Positions 6,262 to 11,548 of a DNA stretch of 11,548 nucleotides are shown here, piece after piece. The notes beneath the pieces were generated by a model. That model saw only the letters and a program-made list of their open reading frames with translations. It made no database searches and had not been told where the DNA came from. The position numbers and the translations under genes are program-made. Source of the stretch: Actinomycetes bacterium (GTDB taxonomy: Bacteria > Actinomycetota > Acidimicrobiia > Acidimicrobiales > Acidimicrobiaceae); the NCBI GenBank assembly GCA_021819725.1, contig JAKAQR010000064.1, positions 1 to 11,548 on the forward strand, given 5' to 3'. Each line of letters begins with the position of its first letter. Position 1 is the first letter of the stretch.

Positions 6262-6954
6262 TCATTGGCGTTCGGGTTGTCCTGTGATGCCGTGCCGGTG
6301 GGCGTAGACGATGGCCTGGGCCCGGTCGCGGCTGTCGGTCTTAAAAAATATCTGATTGATGTGGGTCTTGACCGTGGACCTGGACACGTACAGCGTAGCA
6401 GCTATCTCCGTGTTGGACAGGCCCTGGGCGATGAGAGCCAGGACCTGGCCTTCACGTTCGGTGAGCCCGTCGGGCAGCGGGCCTCCTTGTGCATCCTGGC
6501 TGCGACTCTCCCGGCCGGTGGCGTGGACGAGTCGGGCGGCGACGCTGGTATCGAGCATGACGTGCCCGCTGGCGGCTGCCTCGATCGTCCGGCGGATGTC
6601 GACGGCGGATGCGTTCTTGGTGAGGAAGCCAGCGGCGCCGGCTTCCAAGGCAGCGAGAATGGAGTCGTCGTCGGTGTAGGTGGTGAGCACTACCACGGCG
6701 ACAGAGGGGCTGCTGGCCTGCAGTCTTCTGGTGGCTTCGACGCCGTCCATGCCAGGCATGCGCAAGTCCATCAGTACCACGTCGGCGTGGTGCTTGTCGG
6801 CCAGGGCGACCGCTTCGGCCCCGTCGGCGGCGGCCCCCACTACCTGAATGTCGTCGATGGCGCTAAGGATGGTGACCAAGCCTTCCCGGACGATCCGCTG
6901 GTCGTCAGCAACGATCACAGTGATCGGCCTGCCAGCGGTGGAGTCAGCTGTCAT
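6262..6954 (-). CDS. NarL/LuxR-family response regulator
   Basis: This 230-residue two-domain response regulator has a receiver domain at about 10-128, with acidic pair D17-D18, phospho-acceptor D63 (VVLMDLRMPG), T91-T92 and conserved K113. After a linker comes a LuxR-type helix-turn-helix at about 163-226, with LTEREGQVLALIAQGLSNTE and then STVKTHINQIF. It is expected to be phosphorylated by the histidine kinase encoded just upstream and to control nearby transport or envelope genes by binding DNA as a dimer. The start ATG at 6954 overlaps the kinase stop (ATGA), so the pair is translationally coupled; a more upstream ATG at 6981 lies inside the kinase gene. All key residues are present and the gene appears intact. 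Confidence 0.93.
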   Translation of the reverse strand: MTADSTAGRPITVIVADDQRIVREGLVTILSAIDDIQVVGAAADGAEAVALADKHHADVVLMDLRMPGMDGVEATRRLQASSPSVAVVVLTTYTDDDSILAALEAGAAGFLTKNASAVDIRRTIEAAASGHVMLDTSVAARLVHATGRESRSQDAQGGPLPDGLTEREGQVLALIAQGLSNTEIAATLYVSRSTVKTHINQIFFKTDSRDRAQAIVYAHRHGITGQPERQ

Positions 6955-8102
6955 GCCGGGACCCGGGCGGTGACCTGCCATCCCCCGTCGGCTGGGCCGA
7001 CTTGGAGCTGACCACCCGCCAGCAAGACGCGTTCACGCATCCCACTGAGACCGTAGCCGCCGCCTCGTGTCGGCTGGTCAGGCGTCGCCAGTTGGGGATG
7101 TGAGTTGCGCACGGACACGGCCACATCCCCGGGCTCGAAGGCGACCCGAACCGCCACGTCCGCGCCCGCGGCGTGCCGGGCGGCATTGGTTAGCGCCTCT
7201 TGCGCTACCCGATACAGGGCAAGACGGGCTTCGGCCTTGATCGGTCGCACTGTACCGCACACCTCCAGTTCGGTGTTGTGCAGCGCGCACAGCTGCTCGA
7301 GTTGTTCCACCAGGGGCATTGTGTCGTCGCGCAGCGCCCGCACCGCCTGATAGGCTTCGTCCAGCCCCGCGCCGACCAGCTGGCGGCTGCGTTCGACCTG
7401 GGCGAGGAGCTCCTCACGACCAGTGCCCTTCCTCGCCAGCGTGTCCAGGGCAGTGAGCTGGATGGACAGCGCACCGAGGGTGTGGGCGAGCACGTCGTGG
7501 AGTTCCCGTCCGAGACGGAGGCGCTCAGTGGCCAGCTCCGCCTGCTGGCTCGCCACCTCGGAGCGCTGGATCGCGGTGGCGAGCAAACTGGCCTGCTTGG
7601 CGCGCTGGGCAATGGCGCGCGGGTATGCGCCGGCCACCATGCCCGCCAGGGACACCATAACGGCCTCATCCAGGCGTCCTGGGAACCGTCCCTGTACGGC
7701 CGCCGTGACAGCAAACGCCGCAGGCCCCGCTGCGGACACGACGGCGGCCGGCAGCAGATCGAGCATGACCGCCGCAGAGGCGGCCGCGACACCTACGAAG
7801 ATCAGCCCGTACTTGTCGGTGACCGCCAGCATCCCGCCAGCAACACCCATCACGGCCGCGACAGCCGGAGCCAGCAGGACGGTACGCGCTGTGGCCAGCA
7901 TCAGCCAGGCCGCCCCGGCCAACGCCAAGGCGGCAAGCGCCGTGACTCCTGACCGGCTGGCAAGCCCCCCGACGGTGACCCACATCGACACGCCAAGACC
8001 GGCCAGGAACACCGCTGCACGCGCCCGCGGGTCGGGAATCAGGCCGCCCACTCCGAAACCCAGGTGATCCGGCGCCGGGCGCCATCGCTCTTTGGCGTTC
8101 AT
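6951..8102 (-). CDS. NarL-type sensor histidine kinase
   Basis: This 383-residue membrane histidine kinase is of the HisKA_3 (HPK7) class. Residues about 28-160 hold several hydrophobic Ala/Val/Leu-rich helices forming an N-terminal membrane sensor with little extracellular sequence. A short helical linker follows, then the dimerisation and phospho-acceptor helix with LGRELHDVLAHTLG (His202). The HATPase domain has its N-box in EALTNAARHA (Asn306) and its G-box in GGGYGLSGMRERV (347-359). Such kinases phosphorylate the adjacent LuxR-type regulator, here overlapping by 4 bases. I prefer ATG 8102. The frame stays open to an ATG at 8228 directly after the upstream stop, but the extra 42 residues look non-coding and have no ribosome-binding site. 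The stimulus is unknown. Confidence 0.92.
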   Translation of the reverse strand: MNAKERWRPAPDHLGFGVGGLIPDPRARAAVFLAGLGVSMWVTVGGLASRSGVTALAALALAGAAWLMLATARTVLLAPAVAAVMGVAGGMLAVTDKYGLIFVGVAAASAAVMLDLLPAAVVSAAGPAAFAVTAAVQGRFPGRLDEAVMVSLAGMVAGAYPRAIAQRAKQASLLATAIQRSEVASQQAELATERLRLGRELHDVLAHTLGALSIQLTALDTLARKGTGREELLAQVERSRQLVGAGLDEAYQAVRALRDDTMPLVEQLEQLCALHNTELEVCGTVRPIKAEARLALYRVAQEALTNAARHAAGADVAVRVAFEPGDVAVSVRNSHPQLATPDQPTRGGGYGLSGMRERVLLAGGQLQVGPADGGWQVTARVPA

Positions 8103-8228
8103 CGGCACCGATTCTAGCAGACTGGGTTCAGCGCCTCCGGCTTCTTGAGCTGCTAGCCGCCTGCTCAGGTTCCCGACGGCCGCCGCCGAGGGCGAGCATG
8201 CAGATGGGGCTAACCGTCGCGCCCCCAT

Positions 8229-8801
8229 CTAAGCAGCCGTCGCAACTACCGGGACCTCTTGATCCAGACGGGCACGCCGGCCGCGGACCCACAGTCCGAT
8301 GCTGCGGAACAGGTCCATCCCGAGAGACAGGAAGATGAACGCGTTCGCGAGCGCGCTGTCGCTGAGCGAATGGTCGACGAGGAACCGGCCCAGCTCGGCA
8401 GGGAACAGGTATTGCGCGCCGTACGCGAAACCGAGCCGAGCTGCCGTCACGGCGATCCAGATGGCCGCGTACCCAAGGCCGGCGTGACTGACCGCGGCCG
8501 GCCGGGACTGGGTGCGGGCCGTGCGCAGCCAACGCGACCGCCAAGCCGGTTCATAGCCGATGGAGACCACCGCTGGAGAGACCGACGCCAGCCCGAGCAG
8601 CACCCCCGCCAGCGCCCCGGCGCCCTGCAAAAGCAGGTCGTTGTGCGCCGTGGGCAGCGTAGTGAAGAAGAACGGGACGATGGCGACAATCGCGACAACC
8701 GGGCGCAGGATCCGGACCCAACTGATCTTGCGCCGGCCGAGATCCGACTCCAGGACCACAGTCAAGACCGCCAGCTGAAGAATGAGGATGTTTACTGTCA
8801 T
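8229..8801 (-). CDS. Multi-pass membrane protein of a two-component operon
   Basis: This 190-residue hydrophobic protein has about five predicted membrane segments, near residues 3-17, 33-48, 56-78, 110-130 and 150-168. It has a positively charged C-terminal stretch (RGRRAR) and a conserved-looking GMDLFRS segment. Small membrane proteins of this kind are common next to NarL-type sensor pairs in actinobacteria, where they may assist sensing or be regulated; I cannot assign a function. It is first in the minus-strand operon, followed 126 bases later by the kinase. The start ATG 8801 is chosen over the frame's earlier ATG at 8924 because the hydrophobic N-terminus begins there and a -10-like element sits immediately upstream. 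No clear Shine-Dalgarno sequence is seen. Confidence 0.8.
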   Translation of the reverse strand: MTVNILILQLAVLTVVLESDLGRRKISWVRILRPVVAIVAIVPFFFTTLPTAHNDLLLQGAGALAGVLLGLASVSPAVVSIGYEPAWRSRWLRTARTQSRPAAVSHAGLGYAAIWIAVTAARLGFAYGAQYLFPAELGRFLVDHSLSDSALANAFIFLSLGMDLFRSIGLWVRGRRARLDQEVPVVATAA

Positions 8802-8807
8802 AGGTTC

Positions 8808-8813
8808 ATTATC
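8808..8813 (-). promoter_or_regulatory. Possible leaderless promoter -10 element
   Basis: On the minus strand GATAAT (5 of 6 matches to TATAAT) ends six bases before the ATG at 8801, so transcription would begin at or next to the A of the start codon. With no ribosome-binding site, this matches the leaderless arrangement common in actinobacteria. No good -35 hexamer is visible at 17-18 bases. Function is inferred. Confidence 0.4.
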
Positions 8814-9089
8814 GCCGGTAAACCGAGACCTGCCATCGGAGCCAGGGATGATCCCCGGGTGGAACTCGCTGCCACCGGGTGGAGAGTCGTATAGACCCCC
8901 GGGCCGAGGCCAGCGGCGCCCCATCGCGCCGGACGCGATGACAACGCGACCGCACGAGCGAGCCTCTGCTCTTTTGGGCAGTCAGGGTCCATAGGCACGA
9001 CGGAAGTGAGCAGGGTGCATCAGGAATACGCGATCGCATCGCAGGGGTCCGCCCGGGGTTGTTCGGCGACCTCAGATCGAGAACCCGCG
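8814..9089. other. No recognisable gene
   Basis: The frames here are short and overlap on both strands without a consistent codon bias, and I see no RNA gene or strong hairpin. The segment is upstream DNA of the two-component operon. Confidence 0.4.
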
Positions 9090-9224
9090 GTGACTGACCC
9101 TAGGCTCGCTGGAGTGGAGAATTTAACTCCTTTCACTCCTCCGGTTGATTACTTCCAACTGGTGGACAACAACGTGGACGTTGACGTGTTCATCGCCTAC
9201 TGGCACCAGGGAGGCCACGAGTAG
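9090..9224 (+). CDS. Possible small hypothetical protein
   Basis: From GTG 9090 a 44-residue frame reads VTDPRLAGVENLTPFTPPVD and then YFQLVDNNVDVDVFIAYWHQ before GGHE and a TAG. The composition is protein-like and acidic, but I do not recognise it, and an overlapping minus-strand frame (9123-9305) looks almost as plausible. There is no strong ribosome-binding site. It could be a small gene or the 3' end of a decayed one. Confidence 0.22.
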   Translation: MTDPRLAGVENLTPFTPPVDYFQLVDNNVDVDVFIAYWHQGGHE

Positions 9225-9432
9225 TGTGACCCCACAAGCGATCCCGAGTACTCGCTGTGATCGGGTCACGTCGAGACGGAACTGACCGGAAGAAGCGACT
9301 ATCACGAATGGCGCTCCTTGACCGGACGGTTCACCGGGCAGCTTATTCAGACTCCAAGGGCCTCATGGCCACTGCGGACGTGTTCCCCGCTCCTGTGGCC
9401 GGTTCGTCGGCGTGATAGTTACCTGAGCGCGA
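9225..9432. other. No recognisable gene
   Basis: I see no frame with clear codon bias and no repeat or RNA gene here. The segment separates the small plus-strand frame from the decayed minus-strand coding stretch. Confidence 0.35.
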
Positions 9433-9660
9433 TCAACCGCGCTGGTCGATACCGCGAGCAACACTCTGTTCTGAACGCTGAGAGCGCCCGGTCGGCGACG
9501 AAGGAGCACGCCGCATCTCCTGAGACGCAAGCTCCGCTGGCCGCCAAGCTGACCGCCCCGAGAGGGTGATCTCGCGGTAGGCGTCTAGGCGGCGACGGGC
9601 CTTTGTGAACCAGGTGGCCATGTCGGTGTCGATGGCAGTGACGGCGGTTGGACCTCTCGG
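9433..9660 (-). pseudogene. Unidentified decayed coding stretch
   Basis: One minus-strand frame, read from about 9660, has strongly G/C-ending codons. It gives AVTAIDTDMATWFTKARRRL, then DAYREITLSGRSAW, ending at a TGA near 9433. The bias suggests a former gene, but upstream stop codons close the frame and I do not recognise the sequence. It lies directly downstream of the oxidoreductase pseudogene and may be the next gene's remnant. Confidence 0.22.
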
Positions 9661-9730
9661 GGAGGAGGTGACCCAAGGATTTGTCGGAAGAGCCTACTAT
9701 TTCAAGATCATCATCCCCTGCGCCGCAGTG

Positions 9731-10277
9731 GTAGTACCCGACTGTGAAGCGCCGCTGCGGGTGCGAGGTTGTTTCCAGCTCGTCAACGAGGGTGAGAGCA
9801 AAATCCTCGAAAGAGATTTGGCTTCCTTCCGGACCGGTGAGGAGAGAATCGTCGCCGATGCGAAATTTCCCGGTGCGCTCGCCAGGAACGAATATCACGG
9901 AGGGGGAGATGAGGGTCCAGTTGAGTTGCTCTTCTTCGCACAGCAGGTTGAGGAAGGCCACGCCGGCCTCAGCTTCCGGTCTTATCTGCTTTGGAATGCG
10001 CTCAGTGTCGATCAGTTTCACACCGGGGGAGACCTCAAGGCTTCTGACTCCTCCCACGACCACACATAGCGACGAACCCCGGAGGCGCGGACCAAATCGA
10101 TGAGCTTACGGGGAGCGATTTCCGGGAAGCGTAACGAACTGACGATGGCGTCATATCCTGCGAGAAGGGCTGAAAGGTCCCTCTCGTCTGACACGTCGCC
10201 TTTCTTTGCCGTGACGTTTGGATGGGCGGGTATTGCTCCGGGGCGGCGCGCGACTGCTGTCACCGTGTGGTTACGGC
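9731..10277 (-). pseudogene. NAD(P)-binding oxidoreductase (YwnB/NmrA-like), 5' lost to an IS
   Basis: The remnant resembles small atypical SDR proteins (NAD_binding_10) that bind NAD(P)H in a Rossmann fold. The first half reads HTVTAVARRPGAIPAHPNV, GDVSDERDLSALLAGYDAIV and LIDLVRASGVRRYV. After a frame change at 10,059-10,065 the second half reads VVGGVRSLEV, WTLISPSVIFVPGERTGKF and SFEDFALTLVDELE, ending near RRFTVGY where the family stops. The usual stop is missing, so the frame runs on into unrelated sequence. The N-terminal GATG.(V/I)G dinucleotide-binding motif (about the first 25 residues) is absent because the gene is cut by the IS3-type terminus starting at 10278. It is non-functional as it stands. 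Confidence 0.72.
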
Positions 10278-10305
10278 TGAACCGCCCCGGGTTTTACAGA
10301 GACTC
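10278..10305. repeat. IS3-type terminal inverted repeat
   Basis: TGAACCGCCCCGGG followed by TTTTACAGAGACTC begins at 10278. GC-rich 'TGAACCGCCCCGGG' tips are characteristic of a group of IS3-family elements in actinobacteria. It lies four bases outside the stop of the orfB remnant, as expected for the orfB-side terminus, and it interrupts the oxidoreductase gene. No matching copy of the repeat is found at the other side within the window. Confidence 0.68.
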
Positions 10306-10308
10306 GGT

Positions 10309-11404
10309 TAGTTGTCAATCAGGTAATTTCCTGACTGTCTTCGAGCATCGTAGAGAGCTTCGTATTCCACCGGCGGACATCATTGGCAATCGAGGAGTGA
10401 AATCGTTTCGTTGTTGAACCAATCCACCCACTTACAGGTCTCCCATTCGACCGGGATCTCGTCGTCTGAGAGACCGATCGCATGGATGAACTCCGTCTTG
10501 TACAGGCCATTGAAAACTCTTGAAGCCAGAGCATTGTCATAGCGCTCACCCGTCGTTACGACGTCAAGTTCGTATACCAGCCGCCAGAAGAGTTGTGCGA
10601 GTAGGCCACAGAGAGATACTGGACACCTCGATCGCTTCTGATGAATAAGATCCTCGGTATCTGGTCTCGGGACCATAGCCATCGCTAGCGCATCGGTAGC
10701 TAGGTCACTCTCCGAGGGAGTTGGCTACCTTCTTACCCGACGATCATCTCACGAGTTGACGTCGATGACGTAAGGCTACCTACGCCCACCTGAGCTCTTG
10801 TCTTGGGCAGAGGTGATATCGGCACACCCAACGAGTCCAAGGGAGATCATGTGGTTCGGCCAACACGAAGTGTCGCGCAGATGAGGTCCTTCTCGCTTCT
10901 CGAGCGACTCATCAGCGATGGTGGTGATCACGATGCCCTTACCCTTAAGTGGCGCCCTTAATGCCCAGCTCACGCATAAGTCTCTCCACTCGGTGCAGCG
11001 AGCCACTTGGTGACCAGCTCGCATTGGGCGCAACCTGAGAGCTTCTTGGCCCCATAGACGCGGTAGTTGGCCTCGTAGGTCTCGGTGATGAGGACCTCCG
11101 AGCTCCTCGTCCCTGAGGGTTCTCGTCGCTTGTAGTCATAGTAAGTCGAGGAGGCGAAATGCAACACTGTGCAGATCGGCTGGACCCCCCACTTGTCCTT
11201 GTTCGCGGACGATGCGCCACGACTTGTTTCGTTTGGTGCCTGGTTGAGGGATCGAGCTTTGCCGCGTGAGAAAATCGATGCCGCGCGCGAGGATCTCTCA
11301 TCGCCCGCTTTCAGTTCAGCGTTCTCGCGTTGGCGCACCCGCTCCTTGGCTTCGGTTGTTACTCCTTCGCGCTCCCCTGTATCGATCTCTCCTTTGGCGT
11401 ACCT
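10309..11404 (-). pseudogene. IS3-family orfA-orfB transposase, multiply frameshifted
   Basis: Pieces in changing frames reconstruct the transposase. The OrfA tail reads IDTGEREGVTTEAKERVRQ and RENAEL. OrfB follows with NKDKWGVQPICTVLHFASST, YEANYRVYGAKK and RVERLMRELGIKGAT. The integrase core gives SDRGVQYLSVAYS (second catalytic Asp), then YDNALASRVFNGLYKTEF and KWVDWFNN. The end reads PPVEYEALYDARRQSGNYL with TAA at about 10,311-10,309. IS3 transposases use a D-D-E triad. The final Glu normally found in 'DNALAES' is missing here (DNALASR). The stretch 10,690-10,940 is too damaged to read. At least five frame changes are needed, so this is an old relic. Confidence 0.72.
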
Positions 11405-11463
11405 GAGTGACGTAGGGTCTTTTGAAACTACTCACGATACGGGACACGGTTCTCCCTTAAAAC

Positions 11464-11469
11464 AAGGAG
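11464..11469 (+). promoter_or_regulatory. Ribosome-binding site of the plus-strand orfA
   Basis: AAGGAG lies nine bases before ATG 11479. It is the clearest Shine-Dalgarno sequence in this part of the window and fixes that start. Confidence 0.6.
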
Positions 11470-11478
11470 AATATAGGT

Positions 11479-11548
11479 ATGGGAGAAACGGAAGATCAGA
11501 AAACTAGGAATGAGAAGACTCGTCGACAATTTGACGACGAATTCAAAA
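11479..11548 (+). CDS. IS3-family transposase OrfA, N-terminal part (runs off window)
   Basis: A plus-strand frame starts at ATG 11479 and reads MGETEDQKTRNEKTRRQFDD, then EFK, to the window end. The charged lead-in followed by 'RR.F..EFK' is the usual beginning of IS3-family OrfA, whose helix-turn-helix binds the element's ends. It faces away from the degenerate minus-strand element, so it belongs to a second element. That element's tip is probably near 11,404 (TGAGTGACG), about 75 bases upstream. Unlike its neighbour it shows no damage in the visible part. Only 23 residues are seen, so the subgroup is uncertain. Confidence 0.58.
   Translation, partial: MGETEDQKTRNEKTRRQFDDEFK

Larger units (their letters stand above)
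10278..11404 (-). mobile_element. Degenerate IS3-family element
   Basis: The element reads on the minus strand from orfA/orfB sequence near 11,400 to its terminus at 10278. The orfB-side terminal repeat is present. The orfA-side end is gone, apparently replaced by another element beginning near 11,404. The whole coding part is broken by many frame changes, so it cannot move itself. Confidence 0.65.

Noticed and set aside
5222..6307. Long plus-strand ORF of 361 residues
   Set aside because: It is Arg/Pro-rich shadow sequence opposite the ABC ATPase, whose motifs are clear on the minus strand.
6265..7011. Plus-strand ORF of 248 residues rich in Gly, Val and His
   Set aside because: It is the antisense shadow of the response regulator, where D63, K113 and the helix-turn-helix are all recognisable.
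7200..7952. Plus-strand ORF of 250 residues
   Set aside because: It is antisense to the histidine kinase; the H-box, N-box and G-box prove the minus-strand frame.

Overview
The window looks like a piece of accessory DNA from a high-GC Gram-positive organism, most likely an actinobacterium. The middle block (about 5,222-8,900) has the codon bias and gene style of that group: a NarL-type two-component system, a DrrA-like ABC ATPase and a possible leaderless promoter. The left block (about 180-5,150) is visibly less GC-rich and carries different genes, so it was probably acquired horizontally. Insertion-sequence pieces lie at both edges and at the internal junctions.

Layout: (1) 1-179 is the 5' end of an IS3-family element reading out of the window on the minus strand. 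(2) 180-4,863 is a tightly overlapping minus-strand gene set. In transcription order it holds an enolase-superfamily sugar-acid dehydratase remnant, a HAD-superfamily hydrolase that runs into a DUF1905/OmdA (YdeI-like) module, a class I SAM methyltransferase, and a divergent TPP-dependent phosphoketolase (XFP). Adjacent reading frames overlap by 1 to 17 bases, so this was an operon. Only the methyltransferase appears undamaged; the phosphoketolase has an in-frame TGA near its C-terminus and the others carry single-base frameshifts. (3) 5,151-5,221 is a lone IS21-type terminus made of three 23-bp repeats. It cuts off the 3' end of an ABC-transporter ATPase (5,222-5,860), which is also frameshifted in its LSGGQ motif. 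(4) 6,262-8,801 is an intact minus-strand operon of membrane protein, sensor histidine kinase and LuxR-type response regulator. A decayed C-terminal fragment, possibly of the partner permease, lies between it and the ATPase. (5) 8,802-9,730 is mostly without recognisable genes. (6) 9,731-10,277 is an NAD(P)-binding (YwnB/NmrA-like) oxidoreductase pseudogene whose 5' end is removed by an IS3-family terminus at 10,278. (7) 10,278 to about 11,404 is a heavily frameshifted IS3 orfB/orfA on the minus strand. It is abutted by the start of another IS3-type orfA on the plus strand (11,479 to the window end).

How the genes work together: the two-component system, its membrane protein and the neighbouring ABC genes form a typical export or envelope-stress regulatory module, but the transporter half is dead. 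The left operon joins a sugar-acid dehydratase, a phosphatase-like HAD, a methyltransferase and a phosphoketolase-like C-C lyase. I know of no described pathway with this set, which makes it the best candidate for an undescribed system, although this copy is degraded. Nearly all frame breaks can be restored by adding one base, so consensus or assembly error must be excluded before calling the region a gene graveyard.
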